Below, in pieces: positions 31,420 to 40,080 of a DNA stretch of 46,265 nucleotides. Both the position numbers and the translations under genes were made by a program. The stretch is from JBCBGF01 sp039820585 (GTDB lineage Bacteria > Pseudomonadota > Alphaproteobacteria > Rhodobacterales > Rhodobacteraceae): the NCBI GenBank assembly GCA_039820585.1, contig JBCBPV010000025.1, positions 1 to 46,265 on the forward strand. The letters are read 5' to 3'. Numbering within the stretch: the stretch's first letter is position 1; the number at the start of each line of letters is the position of its first letter. The notes under the pieces were generated by a model, which was given only the letters and a program-made list of their open reading frames with translations, was not told where the DNA came from and ran no database searches.

Positions 31420-33660
31420 CTAACGCCGTCGCCGGGTAACCTTGCGCTTGGGCTTGCGACTGATATGGCGCGGTCGCCCCTTTTTTCTGGACCGCGCGCC
31501 TTGGCCAGAGGGCATTTTTTGGTCTTCGATCTCAAGCAGTTCCAGCATCAGACCGCCCGTGACCGGCACCGCCTCGGTCAGCCGCACCATCACGCGCTGG
31601 CCGATTCCAATCTCCATCCCGGTATCGGACCCCATCAAGGTCTGCGCCTCGCGATCGAAATGGAAATACTCGCGCCCGATGGACCGAATCGGGATCAACC
31701 CGTCTGCCCCGGTCTCATCCAGCTTCACAAACGCCCCGAACCGCGCGATGCCCGAGATGCGGCCCGACAGCTCTGTGCCCACTCGCTCCGACAAGTAAGA
31801 GGCCAGGTAGCGGTCGGTCGTGTCCCGCTCGGCCACCATTGAGCGGCGTTCAGTGTCAGAGATATGCTTGGCCGTTGGCTCCAACTGCTCAACGTCTGTC
31901 TCGGTCAGCCCGTCATCACCCCACTTATGCGCCGCGACCAGCGCGCGGTGCACGACCAGATCCGAATAGCGCCGGATGGGTGAGGTGAAATGCGCATAGG
32001 ATCGCAGGGCCAGCCCGAAATGCCCCAGGTTATCCGGTGAGTAATACGCCTGCGTCATCGAGCGCAGTGTGCTGAGGTTGATCAGTTCCGCATGATCAGT
32101 GCCTTCCGCCTGGTGCAACAGCGCGTTCAGGTGCTTGGTCTTCAAAACCTGCCCCTTGGCCAGTACCAGCCCCGCCGACGTCGCCGTTTCACGCAGCGCC
32201 TCCAGCTTCTCGGGCGCTGGTTCCTCATGCACGCGGTAGAGAAGTTCGGTCTTCCGCTTCTCCAATTCCTGCGCGGCGGCGACATTGGCGAGCACCATGA
32301 ACTCTTCGATCATCCGGTGTGCATCGAGACGGTCCTTGAAGTTCACAGACCGCACCACGCCTGCGTCATCCAGCACGATCTGCCGCTCTGGCAGGTCGAG
32401 GTCCAGGGGTTGGCGGTTTTCCCGCGCCGTCACCAGCGCGCGGTACGCCGCGAACAACGGTGTGATCACCTCATCCAGCAAGGGCGCACATTTTTCATTC
32501 GGCGCACCATCCTGTGCCGCCTGCGCTTCCTCATAATTCAGCGAAGCCAGCGATTGCATCAGCCCGCGGCAGAAAGAGTGGCTCACCTTCTCACCAGTTG
32601 CCGTGATCTGCATCCGCACGGCAAGGCACGCTCGCGGCACCCCTTCATGCAGCGAACATAAGTCCCCCGACAGCCGATCCGGCAACATCGGCACCACACG
32701 GTCCGGGAAATAGGTCGAGTTGCCCCGCTTCCGCGCTTCACGGTCTAGTGCCGACCCGGGCCGCACGTAATGCGCCACATCGGCAATCGCGACCCAGATG
32801 ATATGCCCGCCCGGGTTCTTCGGATCGTCATCCGCATGGGCCCAGCACGCATCGTCATGGTCCCGCGCATCCGACGGGTCGATGGTGATCAGCGGCAGGT
32901 CCCGCAGATCGCGCCGCGTGCCCAGATCGGCGGGCATCATCGCATCCGCCTCGGCCACCACGTCATCTGGGAAATCGTCGGGGATGCCGTGCTGATGAAT
33001 CGCGATCAGAGACACCGCCTTGGGCGCCGACGGATCGCCCAGTCGGCTGACAATCCGCGCGCGCGGCAGGCCCAGCCGATCCTTCGGCCCCGCCTGCTCG
33101 GCCTCCACCAGTTCCCCATCTTTGGCGCCATGCACCCCGTCGGCCATGACACGCCATTCTCGATCCGCACCCTTGTCGATGGGCACGATCCGCCCACCCT
33201 CGGCCCCTTTGCGGAACACGCCCAGCACCTTCTTCGGGTTCGTCCCGATCCGCCGAATAAGCCGCGCCTCATAGGCATGGTCCTGCCCCGACACCTCGGT
33301 CAGCCGCGCAAGGATCCGATCCCCTTCGCCCAGCGCCGGGTCCGATGCGCGCGGCAAAAACAAAATCACCGGCTCCGTCCCCTCGCCCTGCCACTCCAGC
33401 GGGCGGGCAAAAAGATCGCCCTCGCCATCCGGGGCCTGCACCTGCAACACCGACACAGGGGGCAGCTTATCTGGATCGCGGTAGGTCTTGCGGCGTTTCT
33501 CAAGATGACCGTCCGCCTCAAGCTCTCGCAAGATCCGCTTCAGCTCGATCCTGTCGGACCCCTTGATGCCAAACGCCTTCGAGATATCGCGCTTTGACGT
33601 CTTCGACGGGTTGTCGGAAATCCACTCAAGGATTTGCTCTTTGGTGGGGATCACGGCCAT
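31420..33660 (-). CDS. rnr: Ribonuclease R
   Basis: A 746-residue 3'-to-5' exoribonuclease of the RNB family that degrades structured RNA and helps mature rRNA. An N-terminal helix-turn-helix (MAVIPTKEQILEWISDNPSK) is followed by cold-shock-like domains, the RNB core with LITIDPSDARDHDDACW holding the metal aspartates (about residue 265-275), HFTSPIRRYSDLVVHRAL, and an S1 domain near 640-720. The tail is very basic (SRKKGRPRHISRKPKRKVTR), as in RNase R. ATG at 33660 fits the family start. Confidence 0.95.
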   Translation of the reverse strand: MAVIPTKEQILEWISDNPSKTSKRDISKAFGIKGSDRIELKRILRELEADGHLEKRRKTYRDPDKLPPVSVLQVQAPDGEGDLFARPLEWQGEGTEPVILFLPRASDPALGEGDRILARLTEVSGQDHAYEARLIRRIGTNPKKVLGVFRKGAEGGRIVPIDKGADREWRVMADGVHGAKDGELVEAEQAGPKDRLGLPRARIVSRLGDPSAPKAVSLIAIHQHGIPDDFPDDVVAEADAMMPADLGTRRDLRDLPLITIDPSDARDHDDACWAHADDDPKNPGGHIIWVAIADVAHYVRPGSALDREARKRGNSTYFPDRVVPMLPDRLSGDLCSLHEGVPRACLAVRMQITATGEKVSHSFCRGLMQSLASLNYEEAQAAQDGAPNEKCAPLLDEVITPLFAAYRALVTARENRQPLDLDLPERQIVLDDAGVVRSVNFKDRLDAHRMIEEFMVLANVAAAQELEKRKTELLYRVHEEPAPEKLEALRETATSAGLVLAKGQVLKTKHLNALLHQAEGTDHAELINLSTLRSMTQAYYSPDNLGHFGLALRSYAHFTSPIRRYSDLVVHRALVAAHKWGDDGLTETDVEQLEPTAKHISDTERRSMVAERDTTDRYLASYLSERVGTELSGRISGIARFGAFVKLDETGADGLIPIRSIGREYFHFDREAQTLMGSDTGMEIGIGQRVMVRLTEAVPVTGGLMLELLEIEDQKMPSGQGARSRKKGRPRHISRKPKRKVTRRRR

Positions 33661-33691
33661 GGGCTTGGGCTAACACGCACGCCCGGGCGCG

Positions 33692-34309
33692 TCATGTGGA
33701 AACGCGCTGCAGATCCCTAACCGTGTCCACATCCTGCAGCGTATCCACCAGCGCAATTCGGGCGCCCTTCAGCGTCGCCATACTGTCGACCAGCGCATGC
33801 GGCCCGCTCCACCGGACATCTGCCAGAAACCGTGGCGGGACCGCGCGCACCCGCTTCAGCCCAACCGCCCAATAGCCACCATCGGGTGCTGGCCCGAACA
33901 CCGCGTCATGGTCGCCCAGCGCGGCGAACGCGCGGGCCACTGCGCGCCGATCAATGCCGGGGATATCCGCGCCCACGATCACCACCGGCCCCGGTGGCAG
34001 CCCAACCATGATCCGCCCCATTCGGTCACCCAGGTTCCCCGTCCCTTGCCTGACCCGAGGCAGGTCTTCCGGCCACACCCGGCTGACCAGCCCCGCGGCA
34101 TCGGGGCTGACCGCCAACACAACCTCCCACCGCGGATCGCGGAGGCGTCGCAACAGCCTGTGCACCTGATGGCGAAACCACCACGCCGCGGGCACCATCC
34201 CGATGTCGCGCCCCAGCCGGGTCTTCACCCGGCCCGGGCGCGGCTCTTTCAGCATCACGACCAGGCGCGGGCGGTATTCAGGCGAAATAGTCACGCAAGA
34301 TGCGCCCAT
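33692..34309 (-). CDS. DUF2064 / TIGR04282-type glycosyltransferase-like protein
   Basis: A 205-residue nucleotidyl-diphospho-sugar-transferase fold. The opening PRLVVMLKEPRPGRVKTRLG, VVIVGADIPGIDRRAVARAF and AVFGPAPDGGYWAVGLK are hallmarks of the DUF2064 family. Members have been linked to arsenosugar synthesis and other small glycosyl transfers; nothing in this neighbourhood supports arsenic chemistry. The ATG at 34309 overlaps dapE by 32 bases; a GTG at 34294 is an alternative. Precise activity is unknown. Confidence 0.8.
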   Translation of the reverse strand: MGASCVTISPEYRPRLVVMLKEPRPGRVKTRLGRDIGMVPAAWWFRHQVHRLLRRLRDPRWEVVLAVSPDAAGLVSRVWPEDLPRVRQGTGNLGDRMGRIMVGLPPGPVVIVGADIPGIDRRAVARAFAALGDHDAVFGPAPDGGYWAVGLKRVRAVPPRFLADVRWSGPHALVDSMATLKGARIALVDTLQDVDTVRDLQRVST

Positions 34310-35432
34310 AGATGGCCTTTAGCGTGTGGATATGCGCCACGTCCACATGCTCATCCACCTGATGCATGGTCTGGCCCACCAACCCGAACTCCACCACCGG
34401 GCAGTGGTTCTTGACGAACCGCGCATCCGACGTGCCGCCCGTGGTTGAGAACTCTGGCGTCACGCCCGTTTCCGCAACAACCGCACTTGCAACCAGATCA
34501 GACAACGGACCCGGCGGGGTGACAAAGCTTTCGCCCGACACTTTCGTGGTCATCGCGATCTCACACCCGGTCTCTGCCGCAACGCCATCCGCCGCCCCGC
34601 GCAACCACTCGGTCAAACTGGCCGAGCTATGCGTGTCGTTGAACCGGATGTTTACCGTCATCCGGCTGGCTGCGGGAATGACGTTGTTCGCCGGGTTGCC
34701 GGTGTCAATCGTGGTGACCGCCAGCGTGGAGGGCCCAAAATGCTCGGTCCCCTGATCCAGCACATGCGCATCCAGCATCGCGCCCAGCCGGGCAATTGCG
34801 GCCACCGGGTTCTTCGCGCGTTCGGGATAAGCCGAATGCCCCTGCACCCCGGTCACGGTAAAAAACGCGGTCATCGACCCGCGCCGCCCGATCTTCATCA
34901 CCTCGCCCATCACATTGGGACAGGTCGGTTCCCCCACGATGCACATGTCAAGTTGTTCGCCCGTCTCATCCATCCAGTCCAAGAGGGCCACTGTCCCATC
35001 CACCGCATCCCCCTCTTCATCGCCGGTGATCGCCAGCACCACGGCGCCATCCGGTGGGCTTTCGCGCACGAAATCCGCCGCAGCGGCGGCAAAGGCCGCA
35101 ACGCCCGTCTTCATATCCGCCGCCCCCCGGCCCCACAGCTTGCCATCACGGATCACGCCGGAAAACGGATCATCGCTCCAATCTGCGGGGTCGCCTGGGG
35201 GCACGACATCGGTATGTCCGTTGAACCCGATGGTCCGCGGATGCCCCTTGTCGCCCCAGCGCGCATAAAGATTGGCAATCCCGCCCCGATCCACCCGGGT
35301 GCACGTGAACCCAGCGGCGTTCAGCTCCGCCTCCATCAAAGAAATCGCCCCGCCTTCCAGCGGGGTCACACTGTTGCACCGGATCAGGCGCGCGCTCAGG
35401 TCAACGGGATCAAGGGGGTTGTGCTCTGTCAT
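34278..35432 (-). CDS. dapE: Succinyl-diaminopimelate desuccinylase
   Basis: A 384-residue zinc M20-family hydrolase that frees LL-diaminopimelate from its N-succinyl form in lysine and peptidoglycan precursor synthesis. Metal-binding marks are FNGHTDVVPPGD (about residue 70), WGRGAADMKTG, the catalytic glutamate in ITGDEEGD (about 135) and MHQVDEHV near the end. DapE-specific sequences such as TGGTSDARF are present. It works one step after acylation by DapD, which is encoded 1.2 kb upstream on the same strand. Confidence 0.95.
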   Translation of the reverse strand: MTEHNPLDPVDLSARLIRCNSVTPLEGGAISLMEAELNAAGFTCTRVDRGGIANLYARWGDKGHPRTIGFNGHTDVVPPGDPADWSDDPFSGVIRDGKLWGRGAADMKTGVAAFAAAAADFVRESPPDGAVVLAITGDEEGDAVDGTVALLDWMDETGEQLDMCIVGEPTCPNVMGEVMKIGRRGSMTAFFTVTGVQGHSAYPERAKNPVAAIARLGAMLDAHVLDQGTEHFGPSTLAVTTIDTGNPANNVIPAASRMTVNIRFNDTHSSASLTEWLRGAADGVAAETGCEIAMTTKVSGESFVTPPGPLSDLVASAVVAETGVTPEFSTTGGTSDARFVKNHCPVVEFGLVGQTMHQVDEHVDVAHIHTLKAIYGRILRDYFA

Positions 35433-35463
35433 GGCCCTTGCGTAACGCGCCAGTGCCAGACCA

Positions 35464-35790
35464 TCAATCCTTGCCGAAAAACGGCGTCATCTCGGCCACG
35501 ATCACTGCGTTCTCATCACGCGCGCGATCCATCAGGGCCTGCTCATCGTCACCGATCTCATGGCCTTGCGCCCGGCGTTCATCCGCCGTGCCATAGCCCG
35601 TCACATCGAGGGGGGCGAGGCCCGCCTGTTTCAGGATCGCCACCGTCTCTCGCACAGCCTCAGCCTCATCCACACCGCTGGCAAAGCACATGAGCCCCGC
35701 CCCGGTTGCGCCCGTGGGCAACCCGTCATCGTCCTTGCGGCCCACCTGAACCACCAGGGTATACACGTCATGTGAAGCGGATTTGCCCAT
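35464..35790 (-). CDS. Conserved-looking small protein between dapE and dapD
   Basis: A 108-residue, acidic, soluble-looking protein that I do not recognise. It contains YTLVVQVGRKDDDGLPTGA, then GLMCFASGVDEAEAVRETVA and a C-terminal helix ending in TPFFGKD. The DEAEAVRETVAILKQAGL part looks like a ferredoxin-like or ACT-like alpha/beta unit. The start at 35790 is uncertain; a TTG at 35826 would overlap the upstream stop by three or four bases and add twelve residues. It is embedded in a dap-gene run, so a role linked to diaminopimelate synthesis is possible but unproven. Confidence 0.7.
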   Translation of the reverse strand: MGKSASHDVYTLVVQVGRKDDDGLPTGATGAGLMCFASGVDEAEAVRETVAILKQAGLAPLDVTGYGTADERRAQGHEIGDDEQALMDRARDENAVIVAEMTPFFGKD

Positions 35791-35822
35791 GGCGGGCGAG
35801 ATGGCAGAGAACGCCGCCAGCG

Positions 35823-36527
35823 TCAAACCGCGTCATAGGGTAACCGTGCAGCATCGGCTTGGGGCGCGAACTGGGCCTGCGTCTCATAAAGATGGCGAAA
35901 GCCTGCCAGCATCGCCTGCGCCCGCGCCGCAACCAGCCCGCCCCCGCGGCGGTCCCACAGCGCGGCGGCGTCTTCCACCGCGCGCCAATCCTGAAGCGCG
36001 GCCAGCACAAGGCCTGCATCGGGATCGGAGCAATCGGTCAGCTGTGCCACGACAGCGTCCGGACGAATGCGCGCCAATTCCCGCGGTTCGGGCTTGTCGA
36101 ACAGAGCCACCAGACCCACTGCATCAAGCTGTTGAAACCCTCGAAAAATCGCCGCGCGCCGCCGATCCGGGGCAGCACGGTATCGGGCACGAAACGCATC
36201 CCAGTGCCAGAACAGGTCATCACGTCCCCCACCCCGCTGCAACCGGTCTGCAATCAGGATCGCGGTGGCCAGAAGAAACCCGTCAAAATCATCGTCAGGC
36301 AGTGTGGCCGCAAGGGTCAACGCAGGGTGCAGGGCCATTGCATCGGGGCCATTGAACCGACACCCGGCTTGCGAAATCAGCGCGCTCAGCACCCCCTTGG
36401 CACCCGGCACGGGGGAAGCATTGGCAAGCGCCGTCACCGTCTCAGACGATGCAGCACGGGCGAGCGCTTGCAAATCGGCGACCGCCTGCTGCGTCCGGAA
36501 ATCGACTGGTACGGCGCCACTAATCAT
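35823..36527 (-). CDS. Conserved-looking protein of unknown function, dap cluster
   Basis: A 234-residue, mostly helical, alanine-rich protein without signal or membrane segments. Visible stretches are FRTQQAVADLQALARAASSE, ATLPDDDFDGFLLATAILIA and AAIFRGFQQLDAVGLVALFD. I do not recognise the family. ATG at 36527 is chosen over 36584 because the extra residues lack the same composition. It sits between dapD and a second unknown gene and is probably co-transcribed with dapE. Confidence 0.7.
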   Translation of the reverse strand: MISGAVPVDFRTQQAVADLQALARAASSETVTALANASPVPGAKGVLSALISQAGCRFNGPDAMALHPALTLAATLPDDDFDGFLLATAILIADRLQRGGGRDDLFWHWDAFRARYRAAPDRRRAAIFRGFQQLDAVGLVALFDKPEPRELARIRPDAVVAQLTDCSDPDAGLVLAALQDWRAVEDAAALWDRRGGGLVAARAQAMLAGFRHLYETQAQFAPQADAARLPYDAV

Positions 36528-36619
36528 GGGCGCGTTATCGCAGCGCAATCTGGCCAAAGAATGGTGAACGCGTGCGTCAAACACCCTGTTTTGGAAACAG
36601 AGCGCGGGCTGGCCCCCGT

Positions 36620-37447
36620 TTAGTCACGCAACAGCTCGTTAATCCCGGTTTTCGACCGCGTCCGCTCATCCACGCGCTTCACGATCACCGCGCAATACAG
36701 GTTCACACCGTTCTTCGACAGCATCGACCCGGCAACCACCACCGAATAGGGCGGCACCTCGCCATACATCACCTCACCCGTGCCGCGATCGACGATCTTG
36801 GTGGACTGGCCGATAAAGACGCCCATACCAAGCACCGATCCCTCGCGCACGATGCAGCCTTCGACCACCTCGGATCGCGCGCCGATGAAGCAATTGTCTT
36901 CGATGATCGTCGGCCCCGCCTGCATCGGTTCCAGCACGCCGCCGATACCGACACCACCCGACAGGTGCACGTTCTTCCCGATCTGCGCGCAAGATCCCAC
37001 CGTGGCCCAGGTATCGACCATCGTGCCGCTGTCGACATAGGCGCCGATGTTCACGAAAGACGGCATCAAAACCACGCCCGGCGCGATATAGGCCGACCGG
37101 CGCACCACACAGTTCGGCACCGCGCGAAACCCTGCCGCCTTCCACTGATTGTCGCCCCAGCCCTTCCACTTGTTGTCGACCTTGTCCCACCAGGACGACC
37201 CCTGCGGGCTGCCGTCCTGTTGTTCCATGTCCTTGACACGGAACCCCAACAGCACCGCCTTCTTGGCCCATTGGTTGACATGCCAAGACCCGTCCTCCTG
37301 CTTTTCGGCAACCCGCAAAGACCCGCTATCAAGGGCATTCAGCGTGTCTTCGATGGCATCGCGCATCTCACCCGTGGTGTCGGGGCTGATGGTATCGCGG
37401 GCATCCCACGCCGCCTCGATGGCGCGTTCCAGGGCGGCGTTTGACAT
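36620..37447 (-). CDS. dapD: 2,3,4,5-tetrahydropyridine-2,6-dicarboxylate N-succinyltransferase
   Basis: A 275-residue left-handed beta-helix acyltransferase that succinylates tetrahydrodipicolinate on the way to diaminopimelate. The hexapeptide-repeat core runs from about residue 105 to 220 (YIAPGVVLMPSFVNIGAYVD, GIGGVLEPMQAGPTIIEDNC, IGARSEVVEGCIVREGSVLG). The N-terminal IEAAWDARDTISPDTTGEMR is also typical. ATG at 37447 has a strong GGAGGA site. The gene heads the minus-strand array and diverges from the LOG gene. Confidence 0.95.
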   Translation of the reverse strand: MSNAALERAIEAAWDARDTISPDTTGEMRDAIEDTLNALDSGSLRVAEKQEDGSWHVNQWAKKAVLLGFRVKDMEQQDGSPQGSSWWDKVDNKWKGWGDNQWKAAGFRAVPNCVVRRSAYIAPGVVLMPSFVNIGAYVDSGTMVDTWATVGSCAQIGKNVHLSGGVGIGGVLEPMQAGPTIIEDNCFIGARSEVVEGCIVREGSVLGMGVFIGQSTKIVDRGTGEVMYGEVPPYSVVVAGSMLSKNGVNLYCAVIVKRVDERTRSKTGINELLRD

Positions 37448-37541
37448 GTGGGGTCCTCCAAAAACGTGTCTGGTCTGTGGTTGGGCGAGGCTATAAGCGG
37501 TAAGGCGCAGGCGCGCAATCAATGCCGTGGAGAGGTTTGAC

Positions 37542-38387
37542 GTGAAAGACGACCGTAACCGCCAGTTTCCCGATGCCCACCAGGACATCGCCAAAACGCA
37601 TGGGATTCCCGACACCGAACAGACACGTGCGCCCGCTTACCAGTTGGCCTTCGACGATCCTGAATTCCTTCTGCGGGATGAACTGCGGCCCGTACGCCTG
37701 CAACTGGAGCTTCTCAAGCCCGAGCTGTTGATGAGCGAATATGGCGTGGAGTCCACCATCGTTCTGTTCGGCGGCGCGCGGATCCCCGAGCCGGCAAAGA
37801 AAGACAGCGCGCGCACCCAGACGCTGGCCGATCTGTCGAAATACTACGACCAGGCGCGAGAATTTTCGCGGTTGATGACGATGCGGTCGGTCAAGAACGG
37901 CCACCGGGAGGATGTGATTGTGACGGGCGGTGGCCCCGGCGTGATGGAAGCGGGCAACCGGGGCGCGAAGGATGCGGGTGGCGTGTCGATTGGGCTGAAC
38001 ATCGTTCTGCCCCACGAACAGGCGCCCAATGAGTTTGTGACACCAGAGTTGTGCTTCAACTTCCACTATTTTGGCATTCGCAAGATGCATTTCCTGATGC
38101 GCGCAAAAGCGATTGCGGTGTTTCCCGGTGGGTTTGGCACGCTGGATGAGCTGTTTGAATCCCTGACGTTGATCCAAACAGGCCGGATGCAGAAGGTGCC
38201 GTTTCTGCTGTTTGGAGAAGAGTTCTGGCGCAAGATCATTGATTGGGACGCGCTGGCAGATGCGGGCACGATCTCTGACGAAGATCTGGCGCTCTTTCGG
38301 TTCATCGAGACGGCAGAACAGGCGGTCGATGCCATCGATACCTGGGATGGTGCGGGGCAAAAGCGCGACACGATCCCGGGCCGTTAA
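37542..38387 (+). CDS. LOG-family (TIGR00730) nucleoside 5'-monophosphate phosphoribohydrolase
   Basis: A 281-residue Rossmann-fold protein with both signature loops: VTGGGPGVMEAGNRGAKDAG and VFPGGFGTLDELFESLTLIQ (the PGGxGTxxE catalytic motif). Family members split nucleoside monophosphates, including cytokinin ribotides, into base and ribose phosphate; many bacterial ones act in nucleotide salvage. A GTG at 37542 with GGAGAGG six bases before it is the best start, since the frame has no nearby ATG. Its stop overlaps the antitoxin gene stop by four bases. Confidence 0.85.
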   Translation: MKDDRNRQFPDAHQDIAKTHGIPDTEQTRAPAYQLAFDDPEFLLRDELRPVRLQLELLKPELLMSEYGVESTIVLFGGARIPEPAKKDSARTQTLADLSKYYDQAREFSRLMTMRSVKNGHREDVIVTGGGPGVMEAGNRGAKDAGGVSIGLNIVLPHEQAPNEFVTPELCFNFHYFGIRKMHFLMRAKAIAVFPGGFGTLDELFESLTLIQTGRMQKVPFLLFGEEFWRKIIDWDALADAGTISDEDLALFRFIETAEQAVDAIDTWDGAGQKRDTIPGR

Positions 38388-38689
38388 ATCTCACGCTGAT
38401 CCAGGGCCAGCGCTGCGCGCAGGATATCGTTCGCCCGCCCCTGCCAGCCTTTCCCGGTGCCACGTAGCGCGCTGACCAGATCGGCATCAAAGCGAATGCT
38501 GACCTGCACCTTGGTTGGCGCCTTCTGTGGCCCGCGTGTGCGGCGGTCACTGGCCAGTTCCGGCGCATCCCAGGATTCTTGGATCTGTTCAGGGCCGATA
38601 TTGAGCGGCTCGTTCCGCCGTGCGCGTCGCATCAGATCCGCGAATGCCGCGCGAATGTCATCGCCCTTGGGCGCGTTAGGGGTGGTCAT
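38384..38689 (-). CDS. BrnA-family antitoxin, no toxin beside it
   Basis: A 101-residue protein ending in a ribbon-helix-helix-like DNA-binding domain (KVQVSIRFDADLVSALRGTG, then KGWQGRANDILRAALALD), the characteristic C-terminal text of BrnA antitoxins. BrnA normally follows a BrnT ribonuclease toxin of about 90 residues; no BrnT-like frame exists in the 133 bases upstream, and rlmN lies beyond. ATG at 38689 is favoured over 38695 because GAGGT lies six bases ahead of it. It may be a solitary regulator or a remnant of a lost module. Confidence 0.8.
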   Translation of the reverse strand: MTTPNAPKGDDIRAAFADLMRRARRNEPLNIGPEQIQESWDAPELASDRRTRGPQKAPTKVQVSIRFDADLVSALRGTGKGWQGRANDILRAALALDQREI

Positions 38690-38732
38690 GTCCATACCTC
38701 AAGACGTGTATTCTTGGTTTTATTGTATGGAC

Positions 38733-38761
38733 GAAATAGGGAGGGCGGCGCTGCGTGCCAA
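38733..38761 (-). promoter_or_regulatory. Candidate promoter of the BrnA-like gene
   Basis: On the minus strand TTGGCA (38761-38756) is followed after 17 bases by TATTTC (38738-38733). The start codon at 38689 is 44 bases further on. An ATTGTAT element at 38722-38728 falls near the expected transcription start. Confidence 0.45.
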
Positions 38762-38775
38762 GGGGCAGCTATTAG

Positions 38776-38798
38776 ATTGTAGATACAATTAGATACAA
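38776..38798. repeat. Overlapping inverted and direct repeats, candidate BrnA operator
   Basis: ATTGT-AGAT-ACAAT (38776-38789) is a perfect inverted repeat, and AGATACAA occurs twice in tandem ten bases apart (38781-38788, 38791-38798). A related ATTGTAT lies at 38722-38728. Ribbon-helix-helix antitoxins bind such short repeats to repress their own promoters. Confidence 0.5.
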
Positions 38799-38822
38799 AC
38801 TTCGGCCCTGTTGCCGCAATGC

Positions 38823-40004
38823 TCAGCCCTGCTGCACCTCAGCCGCGATCTCTGCCCGGCTTTTACGCGCGCGCTCCGTCTCTGACTTCAACTGCCCGCA
38901 GGCGGCCATGATGTCTTCCCCCCGCGGCGTGCGTATGGGCGAGGCATAGCCCGCCTTATAGATGATGTCGGCAAAGCCCTCGATCCGGGCCCAATCCGAC
39001 CGCTCATAGGGCGCCCCGGGCCATTCGTTGAACGGGATCAGATTGATCTTCGCCGGGATGCCCTGGATCAGCTTCACCAATCGCCTCGCATCCGCGTCAC
39101 TATCGTTCACATCCTTTAACATCACGTATTCAAACGTGATCCGTTCCGAGTTCGACAGCTTGGGATAGGCGCGCAGCGCCTCAAGCAGCGTCTCGATGTT
39201 CCACTTCTTGTTGATCGGTACCAGCTTGTCGCGGATCTCATCCGTCGTCCCATGGAAGGACACCGCCAACAAGCACCCGATCTCTTCCGCCGTCCGCGCA
39301 ATCTCTGGCACGACCCCGCTGGTCGACAGCGTGATCCGCCGCCGGCTGAGGCTGATCCCTTCACCATCCATCGCGATCTGCATCGCATCGCGCACCGCCT
39401 CGAAGTTGTACAGCGGCTCGCCCATGCCCATCAAAACGATGTTCGACAAAAGCCGTGTCTCATCCTTGGGCGCCCGGCCCGGTTCCGGCCATTCGCCCAG
39501 ATCATCGCGGGCAATCATCACCTGGCCGATAATCTCCCCCGCCGTCAGGTTCCGCACCAGTTTCTGGGTACCAGTGTGGCAGAACGAACAGGTCAGTGTG
39601 CAACCCACCTGGCTGGAAATGCACAGCGTCCCCCGGTTCTCTTCGGGGATATACACCGTCTCAACCTCATGTCCGCCCGCGATCCGCACCAGGTACTTGC
39701 GCGTGCCATCGTCGGACACCTGGCGCGACACGACCTCGGGCACCGCGATAACGAACCGTTCCGCCAGTTCCGCCCTGTACGCCTTGCTGAGGTTCGTCAT
39801 TTCCGCAAAATCACGAACGCCCTTCTGATAAATCCACTGCCAGATCTGGCCCATCCGCATCTTGGCCTGCTTCTCGGGCGTGCCATGAGCAATCAGTGTC
39901 TCACGCAACGCATCGCGCGTCAGCCCAACCAGGTTGATCGGACCCTCGGGCAGCTTGCGCGGGATCGTCACAAGATCCTGCGTGATTGGGGCAGTGGCGG
40001 TCAT
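38823..40004 (-). CDS. rlmN: 23S rRNA (adenine2503-C2)/tRNA methyltransferase RlmN
   Basis: A 393-residue radical-SAM enzyme that methylates A2503 of 23S rRNA and A37 of some tRNAs. The iron-sulfur motif CTLTCSFC is near residue 135, inside ISSQVGCTLTCSFCHTGTQK. NIVLMGMGEPLYNFEAV and the conserved second cysteine in the C-terminal EDIMAACGQLK, which forms the methyl-carrying residue, are also present. ATG at 40004 follows ACGGAG; an earlier in-frame start near 40130 would invade the preceding gene. Confidence 0.96.
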   Translation of the reverse strand: MTATAPITQDLVTIPRKLPEGPINLVGLTRDALRETLIAHGTPEKQAKMRMGQIWQWIYQKGVRDFAEMTNLSKAYRAELAERFVIAVPEVVSRQVSDDGTRKYLVRIAGGHEVETVYIPEENRGTLCISSQVGCTLTCSFCHTGTQKLVRNLTAGEIIGQVMIARDDLGEWPEPGRAPKDETRLLSNIVLMGMGEPLYNFEAVRDAMQIAMDGEGISLSRRRITLSTSGVVPEIARTAEEIGCLLAVSFHGTTDEIRDKLVPINKKWNIETLLEALRAYPKLSNSERITFEYVMLKDVNDSDADARRLVKLIQGIPAKINLIPFNEWPGAPYERSDWARIEGFADIIYKAGYASPIRTPRGEDIMAACGQLKSETERARKSRAEIAAEVQQG

Positions 40005-40048
40005 CGGTATCTCCGTCAGGGGATACGCGGTGATATAGGGGTGTTGGG

Positions 40049-40076
40049 CAAAAAGAAACAGGGGGCCGTGCCCCCG
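40049..40076 (-). terminator. Terminator after the IalB-family gene
   Basis: GGGGGC (40061-40066) pairs with GCCCCC (40070-40075). On the minus strand the stem is followed by a T-rich tract (complement of 40049-40059). It lies just past the stop of the IalB-family gene and separates it from rlmN. Confidence 0.75.
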
Positions 40077-40080
40077 GTCT

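Noticed and set aside
38723..38792. A short plus-strand frame near the BrnA-like gene as a remnant BrnT toxin
   Set aside because: It encodes only about 21 residues without BrnT text, and it overlaps the candidate promoter and operator.
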